This document shows, in pieces, positions 22,234-33,369 of a DNA stretch of 64,000 nucleotides. Positions within the stretch are counted from its first letter, which is position 1, and each line of letters starts with the position of its first letter. The stretch is from Protea cynaroides (taxonomy: Eukaryota; Streptophyta; Magnoliopsida; Proteales; Proteaceae), in contig CM053270.1 of assembly GCA_028583415.1 (NCBI GenBank), positions 66,585,022 to 66,649,021 of the forward strand, in the 5' to 3' direction. The notes below the pieces were generated by a model. That model made no database searches and was not told the origin of the DNA. It saw only the letters and a list, made by a program, of their open reading frames with translations. The position numbers and the translations under genes are program-made.

Positions 22234-23120
22234 TGTGAGGACAACGGATTTTTCCTAGTGGGATCCTCTCTTTCATGCTATGAAAGATGGAAAATCCTCT
22301 CTAATCGGAAGATCAAAGGCTCTTCCCTTCTGACCTTATCCATCTATGCCAATGGACGGTGAAAAATCTGGAGTTGTACCTAGATGAAGTCTAGCACCTA
22401 TAAATTGTCTATCACTAGGAGAGAAAGCTATGACTCATGACTCAATGGATGTGGATATGTTTTTACCAAAGAAGGGTAAACGTCAAGTTATGAATTGGGA
22501 AAGTATTAGGCACTCAACTCGCCTGGTCATGGACTAACCTCCTTATGTTCTATCATTCCCTACATTATTAAGTCTTATGCATGATTAGGTCATTTAAACT
22601 AGCCTAAATAGGCAAGTGGAGAACCCTAAACCAAGTTTCAAAGTTATACTAACATAAGGTGCTGCCACACAAGTTTGGAAAATAAAATACAATTCCATAT
22701 CAATAAATGAATCAATGAATCAATGAATGAATAAATGAATGACATAAACAAGAATAAATAAATAAATAATTAAAAGAATAAACAAACACACAAAAAAAAA
22801 ACAACAACAGATGGATGATCGAGCTTGAGATCTATCTCAAGCTCCCTACGTATCCTTATGCGACGGAAATTAGGCCAAACGTAGTTCGAGCAGGGATTTG
22901 CAAGTGTGTGATGTGCTCCCTTGACTAAAGAAGCATGTGTGATCGTGCTTGAAGGGTGAATTCCTCAAAGTTCACCTAACTACTTCCCGCTACCTACATA
23001 TCTCCTTAGAGAATCAGGTCAAGTGTAATTTCCAACAGTTGATGGGCAGTTGAATCCCGAAAGATGGCATCACTCAAGAGGTACTCAGACCTCGGCTCCT
23101 CGCACTCGGCAAGGGTGAAC
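22234..23120 (-). repeat. Diverged Tat-type LTR fragment
   Basis: Starts tgtgaggaca like the LTRs of the 14-kb Tat element. It shares their landmarks in order: a geminate of aatctggagt...cacctataaat, gggaaagtattaggcactcaactcgcc, cctacgtatcc...gcgacgg, aggccaaacgtagttcg and catcactcaagagg. It is much shorter and more diverged than the 3.36-kb LTRs and runs into Tat internal sequence near 23,120, so it is truncated or an older subfamily. Confidence 0.7.
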
Positions 23121-25160
23121 TATAATTTGAAATACAATGTTGGTGCCAAATTATTCAAAATACATGACTCATTAAAAAAGATAAAATGGTCTACACAACT
23201 CCAATTAGGGATAACCCCATCAAAAGGATGAATAAGCTGGTGTGGACCCATATCCTCGCTCTCGCTTTCCTCAGTGATGGCCAAGACTCCTTCATCGTCG
23301 AATAAGTGGCCGACATCCACGAACTCTAATCCCGTCTTCGCCGCATCATTTTACTTTCGAATCCTCATCAGCTCTAGCTCTACCCAATCAAAATCACAGT
23401 TAAAGAAGATTTCAAAGCCAAGAACTCGTCGTTGAAGGTGCACATCATACCATGGCTCGGGGAAGCCATAGAATGGAAAGTTTGACCCTTCCTTGATGAA
23501 GTGTCTATTAAGAGTTGTAGAAGTTGAGATCTCTTCTTTACTATGAATCCCATCGAAATGGAGGCTATGGATCTCTTGGTCCGACCATTGTTGCTGCCAT
23601 GTCTTACTACTGCTGCTGCCTTTTCTTGGAAAACTTGTAAACTACCTACTATTCTTGTACTTTCTTTTTTCGAGCCTCAAAAAACGGTCATCGGTTCTCC
23701 TCCGCTTTTGGTCAATCAGGGCTAGGTCTTCCCTGGAAGGAACGTACCCCAGTCTAAATCTGTTCTCATTTATCATTAGAGAAAGCACATTGATGTCACC
23801 TTGTTGATGAAAACCCAGACCCATTCCTGGGAAGAAAGACATGTTAAGCAATGAATTAAGTACAAAATTTAAATTCATACCTGAGGGTTCTGACTTTGTT
23901 ATTGCCAGGATTGAACTGATCTGGAACCCACTCAGTTGCACCCCTGTACTGTCCTCTGAACTGCTGTCTCCCACTGCTAGGGCATTAACCATATCGGAAT
24001 CGGCATACACTGTCACCACCACCCCTTCATATAGGAATCTGACCTTCTGATGCAATGACGAGGTGAGGACTCCTTCTTTGTGGATCCAGGGCCTTTCCAA
24101 AAGTAGATTGAAGGAAGCAAGTATGTCCACGACATGAAGCTCGACATCAAACATAGCATGACCCACCTTAATTTGTGCATTAAGTACTCCATTGATGGTC
24201 CTCCTGGTACAGTCATAAGCCTTAACACAGTGCGTGGACGGCTTGAGCTCTGCCTCATTGAACCCAAGATGTTTGAAGGTGCTGAGAGGGAATACATTCA
24301 ATGCTGAGCCTTCATCTACAAACACTCTTGGAATCAAGTGATCTCTGAGGCCAATGGTGGTATAAATAGCCTTGTTATGCATCATTTCTTCATCAGTGAG
24401 GTCGGCATTACCATACATCAAGGAGTTAACAACATGAGATCCTCCAACTATGTTCGCTAGCTCGGTACAATTGGTGGAGACTGGAACTTGGATGCTGGCT
24501 AAAGATTTTAAAATTGTGTCCCTGTGTGCTTTGGATGCCATGAGTAACCCCCAAATTGACACATTAGCCTGTGCCTTTTCCAACTGCTTCAAAATGGGGT
24601 TCTGGGGCTCAAGGGCAGTACATTGCCCTTTCCCCTTGTCTCTTGCCAACTGTCCGAGTTATCAACTATCAGGTTTACGGCTTGAAGGTCTTTCCACTCC
24701 AGGTTTCTGCTACAGGCTTGTCATCATACCTAGGGACGTAAACCTCCAGGTTACTGAAATCTTGTGTTGCCTGGGCTACCTCTAGTTCATCTTCAATGTA
24801 TATGATCAAAGGGGTTCCCTTCTCAACCCTTGCTACTGAATGCTTTGTCTGTTGAGGGAAAATCACCTCTAGATCATACTCTGGTTCTTGCTTGATAGCC
24901 ACAACCTCAGATGATCCCTCATGCTTGTTCTGGTCCTTCTAACTGTAAACGGGTGAAACTGAAGATGCGCCATATGTATCAGAATTCTCAAAAGGTGAAA
25001 AATCGTATCGACCATCCTCCTCCCCTTCCTCTATGAAGTTGACAGAGTGGTTAGGGAGAGGATCTTTCCAGAGATGGTTAGGGCAGAGGCCATCTTTTAA
25101 GGCTAAGCGACTCAGATGCCCGGGCATGGTCGGAAGGGATTGGGTAGTAATTGGCAAAAG
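23120..25160 (-). pseudogene. Tat-lineage gypsy internal fragment (protease region)
   Basis: The best frame is complement(23,642..24,649). It carries the Tat/Ogre protease-region signature: RVFVDEGSALNVFPLS (retropepsin-type D-x-G-S), then KAYDCTRR, and ASFNLLLERPWIH. Upstream frames at 24,675-24,902 and 24,939-25,157 (same strand) fit the gag-protease spacer. Downstream, 23,120-23,540 resembles the protease-RT linker (FPFYGFPEPW-like reading near 23,455-23,490). Neither RT nor integrase follows; an LTR fragment does. The remnant is non-functional. Polyproteins of this lineage normally run gag-PR-RT-RH-aRH-INT. Confidence 0.8.
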
Positions 25161-25214
25161 TTTCAGGCCTCAATGTGCATCTCCGAGATTGTTTCCTTTA
25201 AAAAAAAAAAACAA

Positions 25215-25246
<32 letters not shown>

Positions 25247-25364
25247 AAAAAAAAGGGGAAAATAAAAAAAAAAATTATTTAAATTTAAATTAATAAAAAA
25301 TTAATAAAAAAAAACTTAAAAAAAAATTTATTTTTTTTTTTTCCACTCCTCCAAAAAAAAAAAA

Positions 25365-25397
<33 letters not shown>

Positions 25398-25564
25398 CCA
25401 AACACTTTTTGAAAAGAAATTTGCACTAGACGCTTTGGAAGAATTATTTCTCTTGCTTGAGCTGCCCTCTGATATTACCTTATCGCCTTTATGCGGGAGA
25501 TACCCGTGGTTGATAGCATCTTTCGGTCCAACGCCGAACTCAAGGTTTGCCGGAATGTGGTGAT
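25161..25564. other. A/T homopolymer tract and unassigned short stretch
   Basis: Positions 25,199-25,396 are almost entirely A and T homopolymers with stray c, g and gggg. The remaining 170 bp (25,396-25,564) reads open on the plus strand (LDALEELFLLLELPSDITL) but I do not recognise it. The tract sits at a junction between Tat sequence and a Tekay LTR. Confidence 0.6.
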
Positions 25565-27884
25565 CTCTACACCCCAATTCCGATGAACCGAAGTGTGAGT
25601 GAACCGGCTCTAAGCCACGGTTCACACCAGGATCTCAATAGACCGTGTCAACCAATCATTCCCAAGCCATCTAACATAATCAGAGAAATAATACATAGCA
25701 GTGGAAATAATAAATGAGCCGAGAACTAAATTGTAATTTAAATAAGTATCCAAGTTATTCCATCATCCATCAAATTTAAATAATTTTTATTACAATAATT
25801 AGCAGAAAATAATCCCAGGTCACTGAGAGTAGACACAGAACGAGCACTCGCATGACACATCATGCTCGTCCTCTTCTGCTTGGGTATCCATGGCAGCAAC
25901 CGTACCATAAGCGGAAGCAGTCACGAAGTCGTCAACAGTGTATCCTGCATCCAAATCTGAAAAGAATATAGTATATCTGGTGAGCTCACAACTTAGCTCA
26001 GTAAGTACAAAACCAATGCAACAGTACAATATGCATGAGATAACATTACAATTTGGGCCAGGTATAACTTGCAAATGTGCTATGGTAAGGTTTGGTGGCC
26101 ACCACACATCCATGCACGAGAGTGTGAGCACACTCAACAGTCAGGCACCTACCACACTACTGCTGTTGCCCCACATCACTCACTCCGGTATGGAGATAGG
26201 ACTCGAGTCTGGCGGGCAGGAAGAACCACAATCCCACGTCCTCCCCCTGATACCCTAGCCATACCAAGTCTGCTAAGGTAAAGGCTATACGTCCCTACCC
26301 CAGCACTACTCCCTAGGACATAAAGATGGGGCTCGAGTCTGATGGGCAGGAAGAACCACCATCCCACGTCCTCTCCCTGATACCCTATTCGCATAAAGTT
26401 TGCTAGGATAAAGACAATATAAGAAAAGGTGTTAACTGTGGATATATCCAGGGCACATCCCCTTCACATTCCACACACTAACGAAAACATACACATGCCT
26501 AAACATACAACAATCCTAGCATATGAAATGCATGAAGATATAATAATTAAAAGCACAACTACATGGCATGTGAGATGCATAAACATCAAGCAATGAATAT
26601 TCACAATAACAGAATTATATCACAAGGTTTACTGATGTAGTTATTTAGGTTTAGGGTCTTGTTCCTTACCTGACGCGTGATAATGATCCGGTTGTGCGTC
26701 AGAAAGCTCACTCACAGCGTCTACAGGTCCTACATAACCACATTCTTAAGTTAGAATTCATTTATTAAAGTTTCAGGGGTCGGAACCAGGTTTGGCCAAG
26801 CAAACCAAGCTCGGAAACCTATACCGGTTGCAGGTACCGGTCTCACCATAGTGAGACCGGTATGTGCCAGCGCTATGTATACCGGTGGCACCATACCGGT
26901 TGCACATACTGCAACCGGTATGTGCAACCGGTATATACCGGTTGCACTATACCGGTCTCACCCAGATCTCACTGAGTGAGACTTGTATGTGCCTGTGATA
27001 TAAACCGCAAGGCCATACCACTGGACTCATAGTCCATCCGGTATACCCTGCTGTTCGGATCCGAGAGCGAGATCTCAGATCTCCCCTCCTTGTTTGCTAA
27101 CGGTTAGGACTCTAGGGTTTCTCTTATCCTTTACTAAGGTCCAAATCTTCTAATGGCCTTCGGATCTCGGCTAGAACGCCGTATCAAACTTGGGTTAGAT
27201 CCGAATGAGGGAAACAATGGAAACTATAATCTTTTGGGATCATTGCGCCACTTCGCGGCTCCGATCCGTCCTCTTAACATTATTAACAGAACATAGCACT
27301 TACCGGCGCTGTCGGTTGGCGGCGTGCTCTTCCTTCCTGGGCGGCCTCCACCTTCTTGCTCCTTCCCGGGGTTCTTCTCCAGACGGCGAGAGGGTTTGAG
27401 AAGGAGAAATGGTGTGTCTCCTTCTCTATTAATAGAGGGAGACCACCCATGGAAGTATTTCTCCTCGGAATGGAAATTTTCCAAGTTTCCATTCGAGAGA
27501 GACGCACTCACTGGAGTCTGTCTACAGCCGGAGTAAGGCATACCGGTTGGACATACCGGTTGGAGTCCCTGCCACCGGTATAGTCCAACCGGTATACCAT
27601 ACCGCTGGCACCAAACCGGTTGCACCATAGTGCCTGCGGTATGGTGAAGCCGGTATGGCTTAAGGGCATTTTCTATGCTCATACCGGATGCACATACCGG
27701 TTGCACTATACTGCAACCGGTATAGTGAGCCCGGTATGAGATTTTAGGCATTAATTTACAGTTTTCATACCTAAACTTTGAGTGGTTCGTCACTCGGCTT
27801 CACCCTCCGGTCCAGTTATAATTGGAACACCTGTCATCACATAAAACCATGGTTTAGACCCGGTTTTAGAACATGGTTCTTACA
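25565..27884 (-). repeat. 3' LTR of the Tekay element
   Basis: On the minus strand it starts TGTAAGAACCATG and ends near GGAATTGGGGTGT. It contains about 16 ACCGGT hexamers in two clusters (26,820-26,965 and 27,540-27,730) and two copies of a ggaagaaccac-atcccacgtcctc motif (about 26,187-26,262 and 26,323-26,395). It is near-identical to 35,671-38,190 apart from small indels and one missing internal repeat copy. Confidence 0.88.
25820..25956 (-). other. Conserved open frame in the LTR, acidic with a CxCxxC motif
   Basis: A 44-codon frame that follows a splice-acceptor-like TATTCTTTTCAG. It reads (D)LDAGYTVDDFV... and ends DEHDVSCECSFCVYSQ-stop. The diverged solo LTR at 56,599-56,732 keeps the same phase, the same acceptor position, no indels, and a similar peptide ending DEHDASCECPYCVYL-stop. 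The partner LTR copy (35,928-36,065) has one extra base and is broken. Function unknown; it could be a terminal exon of an LTR-initiated transcript. Confidence 0.55.
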
Positions 27885-27896
27885 ACTCTACCACCC
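27885..27896 (-). other. Polypurine tract of the Tekay element
   Basis: Minus-strand GGGTGGTAGAGT directly precedes the LTR start TGTAAGAACC, as expected for plus-strand priming. Confidence 0.7.
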
Positions 27897-27934
27897 ATAA
27901 AAGAAATTTCGTCCCCGAAATTTGCATGTAGGTC

Positions 27935-29294
27935 TTACAATTCCCCCTCCCTTAAAAGAATTTCGTCCCCAAAATTGTGCGTACCTTCAGAGTCGAAAAG
28001 ACGGGGGTATTCTTGTCGCATGGCATCCTCCTCTTCCCAAGTAATTTCCTCTATGTCCTGACTTTTCCAAAGCACCTTGACATAGTAGATATCCCGCCTT
28101 CGAAGATGTTGTACCTTTCTGCTAAGGAGTTGGATTGGTACTACCTCGAAGGTTAAGTCTTCGTCACAACTCGGAGGATCAGCAACAAGGATATGCGAAG
28201 GATCTCGCACATACTTCTTCAGTAGGGACACATGGAAGACATTGTGGACGCTAGACATTGCCGGTGGCAATGCAAGTTGATAGGCCACTTTGCCGCACCG
28301 GGACAGAATTTCATAGGGCCCCACATATCTTGGACACAATTTCCTTTTTCTGCCAAACCGCTTCAGGCCTCGCACTGGTGATACCTTCAAAAACACTTTA
28401 TCACCTACCATGAATTCAAGATCCCGCCGCCTGTTATCGGCATAGTGCTTCTGACGCACCTGAGCTGTCTTTACCCGGCTTCTGATTTGATCCACTGCCT
28501 TGCAGGTTTCTTCTACAAATTCAGGTCCAACGATCCTTCTTTCACCGACTTCATCCCATAATAGAGGTGTCCGGCATTTCTTACCATACAAGGCCTCGTA
28601 TGGGGCCATCTGGATCGTAGACCGGTAACTCTGTTGTTGTAGGCAAACTCAATGAGAGATAGCTTCTCATCCCAAGCCCCCTTGAAGTCAATAGCACATG
28701 CCCGAAGCATGTCCTCTAAAATCTGGATGGTCCTTTCTGACTGACCATCTGTTTGAGGGTGAAAGGCTGTGCTAAACTTTAATTTCGTTCCCATTGCTTT
28801 CTGCAGTCCTTCCCAGAACCTGGATGTGAAGCGAGGGTCTCTGTCAGATACAATACTTTCTGGGACCCCATGGAGCCTGACTATGTTGTCCACATACAAC
28901 CTTGCCAACTTGTCCATGGTATACTGGGGTCTGACAGGGATAAATCTAGCAGTTTTGGTGAGGCGATCCACAATTACCCAAACTGCATTCACCGACCTCG
29001 GAGTCATGGGTAGACCAGTGACGAAGTCCATGGTAATACAATCCCACTTCCACGCGGGCTCGGGCAATGGTTGTAGTAGTCCTGCAGGTCTCTGGTCTTT
29101 CTGCCTTTGACTTGCCGACGGTTTAAGCATTGGAACACATGCCGAGCCACATCGGCTTTCATTCCCCTCCACCAGGACAACCTTTTCAAGTCGTGGTACA
29201 TTTTTGTGCTGTGCGGGTGTATTGAATATGGGGTGGCGTGAGCTTCCAACATAATCCGATTTTGGATTTCCAGATCTTCATCCTCGGTATGCAC
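27935..29294 (-). pseudogene. Tekay integrase and chromodomain (frameshifted)
   Basis: Read in three overlapping pieces: 29,004-29,294, 28,513-29,172 and 27,935-28,609. The zinc-binding part has H...H and QCLNRRQVK, where the family has a CxxC; the second cysteine is now R. The DDE core is complete: ITMDFV, VSDRDPRF and DGQSERT. The C-terminal piece has the GPY/F-like region (RKLCPRYVGPYEIL) and a chromodomain with YYVKVLWKSQDIEEITWE and DAMRQEYPRLF. Frame breaks near 29,110 and 28,610 prevent one protein. Chromodomains of this lineage direct insertion to heterochromatin. Confidence 0.85.
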
Positions 29295-30832
29295 AAACTG
29301 AGTACCTTGTCTGCATCTAGAGTAAAATCAGGATTGGCTCGACCCTTTTCCAAATCCTCTTGAACTGTCCTGAGGTATGGGTCCTGTAGAACTGCTGCCT
29401 TTACTTCGTCCTTTAGGTCGGGCAAAATCTTTAATGCTGCAAACATTAAGGTAAACTTGTGTATCAACCCTTGCTCAATGGGATCATCAGCTGACTCAAT
29501 TAGGTGTTGATCTTCGTCCCCTGATGTTTCAGAAACAGCTGCGCCCAACGCTGCATTAGTACTTGGTCCTGCTTCAAGGTTCGATGTCCATTTCCTGCTC
29601 AGTGCATCGGCTACTATGTTTGCTTTACCAGGGTGATACTGGATGTCGCAGTCGTAGTCCTTGAGTAATTCCAACCACCTTCTCTGCCTCATCTTCAGTT
29701 CTTTCTGAGTGAACAGATATGTCAGGCTCTTGTGGTCAGACTTAATCTGGAACTTTTCGCCATACAGATAGTGTCGCCAAGTCTTGATAGCATGAATGAC
29801 TGCTGCCAATTCTAGATCATGCGTAGGGTAGTTCTTCTCATGCTCTTTTAGCTGTCTTGAGGCATAAGCTATTACCTGCTCTCCTTGCATCAGAACACAA
29901 CCCAACCCTAAACCCGAAGCATCTGTATATAGAGTAAAAGGGTGGTCTGGGGCTGGAATAGTCAATACAGGTGCTGATACCAGTCTTGACTTCAACGTCT
30001 GGAAGCATTTTTCACATTCGTCGGTCCATATGAACTTCTCCCCCTTCTTGGTCAATCTTGTGAGTGGAACGGCAATCTTGGAATAGTTTTCCACAAACCT
30101 TCTGTAGTATCCTGCTAAGCCCAGGAAACTACGAATTTCAGCCACAGTCTTCGGCGCCTCCCATCCTACGATGGCTGAGATTTTACTGGGGTCTACCTTA
30201 ATTCCTTCAGACGACACTACGTGACCAAGGAAGGCCACTTCCTTTAACCAAAATTCACATTTCTTGAATTTTGCATATAACTTCTCTCTCCTCACCCTTT
30301 GTAATGCTGCTCTTAGATGTACAACATGCGTCTCCTTGTCCTTAGAGTATACTAAGATATCATCGATAAACACGATAACTGACGTATCCAGCATGTCATG
30401 GAATACCCGGTTCATTAACTCCATAAAGGATGCAGGTGCATTAGTCAACCCAAAGGACATCACTAGAAACTCATAGTGTCCATAACGTGTCCTGAAAGCT
30501 GTTTTGGGGATGTCTGCTTCCTTAATCTTGAGCTGATGATACCCTGACCTCAGATCAATCTTCGAGAATACACTTGAACCTTGTAACTGATCAAACAAAT
30601 CATCTATCCTTGGTAGTGGGTACCTGTTCTTGATAGTGAGCTTGTTCAACTCACGATAGTCCATACATAGACGTACGCTACCATCCTTTTTCTTGACAAA
30701 GAGCACAGGTGCTCCCCAAGGTGAGATACTAGGCCTTATAAAGCCCTTGTCTAGCAGTTCTTGAAGCTGAGATTTTAATTCTTTCAGCTCGGTAGGAGCC
30801 ATCCTGTACGGTGCTTTAGATACCGGTGCCAC
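29186..30832 (-). CDS. Tekay reverse transcriptase and RNase H (long open frame)
   Basis: A 548-codon uninterrupted frame. RT motifs in order: RPSISPWGAPVLFVKKKDGS, CMDYRELN, FSKIDLRSGYHQL, and the catalytic loop VFIDDILVYS. After the connection, RNase H has FTLYTDASGLGLG, THDLELAAV and KSDHKSLTYLF, ending NIVADALSRKW; a linker leads to integrase. RT copies element RNA into DNA and RNase H removes the RNA. It normally forms part of a gag-pol polyprotein; the upstream protease frame and downstream integrase frame are shifted. The ATG used is only the first in frame. Confidence 0.92.
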   Translation of the reverse strand: MAPVSKAPYRMAPTELKELKSQLQELLDKGFIRPSISPWGAPVLFVKKKDGSVRLCMDYRELNKLTIKNRYPLPRIDDLFDQLQGSSVFSKIDLRSGYHQLKIKEADIPKTAFRTRYGHYEFLVMSFGLTNAPASFMELMNRVFHDMLDTSVIVFIDDILVYSKDKETHVVHLRAALQRVRREKLYAKFKKCEFWLKEVAFLGHVVSSEGIKVDPSKISAIVGWEAPKTVAEIRSFLGLAGYYRRFVENYSKIAVPLTRLTKKGEKFIWTDECEKCFQTLKSRLVSAPVLTIPAPDHPFTLYTDASGLGLGCVLMQGEQVIAYASRQLKEHEKNYPTHDLELAAVIHAIKTWRHYLYGEKFQIKSDHKSLTYLFTQKELKMRQRRWLELLKDYDCDIQYHPGKANIVADALSRKWTSNLEAGPSTNAALGAAVSETSGDEDQHLIESADDPIEQGLIHKFTLMFAALKILPDLKDEVKAAVLQDPYLRTVQEDLEKGRANPDFTLDADKVLSLCIPRMKIWKSKIGLCWKLTPPHIQYTRTAQKCTTT

Positions 30833-31425
30833 CCCCCGGTAGTAGGTCTATCACAAACTCGGTAGCCCCGTCCCGGTGGCAATCCGGGTAGGTCTTCAGG
30901 AAATACATCAGGAAACTCCCGTACTACGTCGATGTCATCCAATTTTGGCAGGTCGGCAGTCACATCCACCACAGATACAAGATATCCAACTCCCCCTTTC
31001 TCCAGACACTTCTTTGCTTTTAAAGCTGAGAGTATGAGCTTTCTCTTCCTGGGCAACTTAGCCCCTTTAAAGTTAAACTCAGCTCCTTCCTTGTCTTTAA
31101 ATGTCAACTTCTTTTCGGCACATAGCAGGTTTGCCGAGTGTTGAGATAACCAGTCCATTCCCGAGATCACATCAAAATCAGACATCTCCAGTTGGACTAG
31201 GTTGGCTTCCATTTCTCCTCCTTCGATATGTACTGGACAAGGACCATAGTATTCTTCTAACACCACCTCAATTCCCATGGGTGACCGAACTAGAAGACTT
31301 GGTTGTAGAGTTTTGATAGGTTGGCCTAGTCTTTTCCCGAATGATATGGATACAAAAGAATGGGTGGCCCCAGAGTCAAACAAGACTCTTGCGGGTACCC
31401 CTGCTATATTTACGGTACCTAAGGT
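30784..31425 (-). pseudogene. Tekay aspartic protease region
   Basis: Motif MFDSGATHSFVS marks the retropepsin active site; further landmarks are SDFDVISGMDWL and the cleavage-rich VVREFPDVFPEDLPGLPPGR that leads into RT in this lineage. A frame break near 30,835-30,850 separates it from the RT frame. It would process the gag-pol polyprotein. Confidence 0.85.
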
Positions 31426-31443
31426 TTTAGTTCAAATTTTATC

Positions 31444-32884
31444 TTAGTTTCTAATGCACAAACAATTAATGCAACAATTAAGGAACAAGTATAAGAGTAT
31501 ACCTGTAACCACATCTGGTGATGCGGCTGCTTCCTCTGTTGTAACAGCATACACCTTGCCTTGTTGTTGCACCCTCTTTGGTTGTGGGCATGTCCTGGCA
31601 TAATGTCCCACCTGTTGGCAATTGTAGCACTTCACGTTAGGATTCGACCCTGTTGCTTGTGATGGTGCGGCAAGAGCCGGTCTGGGAGGTACGGTGCCGA
31701 CTGGTGGCCTGAATGGTCGGTATGGCCGATTGTTCCTTCCACCTTGGAGCTCAGGATTGGGTCTCTTCAGTCCCCTACTTTGTGCCACGAAACTTTCTCT
31801 CTGACTTGACTCGATGACTCGAGCCACCTGTACTGCTTTATTGAAAATTTTCATTCCTCGACCCAATACATGTTCCCGGATTGCACCCCAAAGACCCATG
31901 ATAAATCGATGAGTCTTTGTTGCTTCCTCCCCGCATACTGGGTTGGGGCAAAGAAGGATAACTCCTCATACCTCTGCGATAGACTTCCACCGTCATCCGA
32001 GATTGTTGCGAGTTAAGATATTCTCTTTCCATCCGATCACGGAAACTTCCGGGAAAATACTTGTCAAAAGAAGGCTTCCCTTGAATATGGGCCATGTAAC
32101 AACTTGATGCTTGGTTTCCGTGTATGACTTGGTAGAGCTCCACCACCCATTGGCCTCCTCTTTCAAGATATGAGTGGCATATAACACCTTGTCTCCATCC
32201 CGACAATCCAAGAGCCGAAAGTTTTTCTCCATTTCGGCTACCCACCGTGGCTGGCCACGGTGTTTTCCCCGACTTCCCCCGTAAAGGTAGGTGGTTTGAG
32301 CTTCAAGAATCCATCCATCGCTCTAGACGGGCTATTCTGAGCATATGGTGCCTGTCCATACCATTGTGGCTGATATGGATAGCCTCCCTGATACCTGCCA
32401 TAGTATGCACCCTGATACGGATACTGATACCCCCCCTGATTCTGACTGTGAACTGGCGTCCCTGTGACTGGTTGGGGTATTGGATTGGGTTGATCCTGTT
32501 GTAGAGGTACTTCATTGGCTGGGCTAACTCCCACTGGTGCCGCCTGTATATTCTCCATATTTGTGGATGGATTGATAGGAGGTGTTGGCACAGCCCGTGG
32601 GCCTAAATACTTTCAGCATTTCTTCAAAAATTTCTTTTGTTGGGCCTCCATATTAGAGACCAAATTTGCCATCCTAGTTTCGAGCCGGTAGAAGGTTGTC
32701 CCCGTGACGGACCTTCTTCATTTTCCCGTATCAAACCCCTCGGATCATTTGGGGAATTAAGCTCATCCCTTCTTACTCCCTCAGCATTTTCTTCTGAATT
32801 CTCTGTCCCTGAACTTCTATCCACAGTAGGCGCCCTTGAGTGACGGCACCTGCGATGAACTCTTCGTCCGTTTCCTCCCACCAT
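31444..32884 (-). pseudogene. Tekay gag (frameshifted)
   Basis: Assembled from frames 32,624-32,884, 32,238-32,591, 31,993-32,232 and 31,444-31,899. A Y/Q/P-rich segment (QGGYQYPYQGAYYGRYQ) precedes PPTFTGEV, then the retrotransposon-gag core (LYATHILKEEANGWW). The nucleocapsid zinc knuckle is complete: CYNCQQVGHYARTC (CX2CX4HX4C). At least three frame breaks. It would package element RNA into particles. Confidence 0.8.
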
Positions 32885-33149
32885 TGAAGCAAGTTAATCT
32901 CTTCCTGTACGATATCTGGATACCTGGGACATTTAAATCACTTAGAAATTAATTCCAACAATTTAGTCTCACACATGCATCACAGGTAATCATTGACAGA
33001 TTTAAATGACAAGCAAAAGAAATTTTCCAGTTATTTTGTCGAATTTCCCACATGTTCCATATCCTATTAAGCAAGCATGCGGTCTGGAATCAAGCGTCGA
33101 TGGTTTATCGAGATGATTTTATATCACCTCTCATTATAGGGTCTCCATT

Positions 33150-33360
33150 GGCGATACCGGCCTCTCCTCCGGAGTGAGGCCGGTATGGTTATTCGGCATA
33201 CCGGTTGCGCTATACCGCAGAGAGGATACCGGTTGCACTCATTCCGCAGGGAGGTACCGGTTTCACTGCCCATGGAATGTGAAACCGGTATATACCGGTC
33301 GCACCATACCGCAGGGGAGTACCGGTCGCACTATCCAGCCAAATCGTGCGACCGGTATAA
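33150..33360. repeat. Internal ACCGGT-rich palindromic cluster
   Basis: Repeated ataccggttgca / accggtat motifs (for example 33,199, 33,229, 33,255 and 33,285) like those inside the element's own LTRs, but located between gag and the antisense gene. It lies just upstream of the plus-strand gene-like unit. Confidence 0.7.
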
Positions 33361-33369
33361 CCAAAAACG

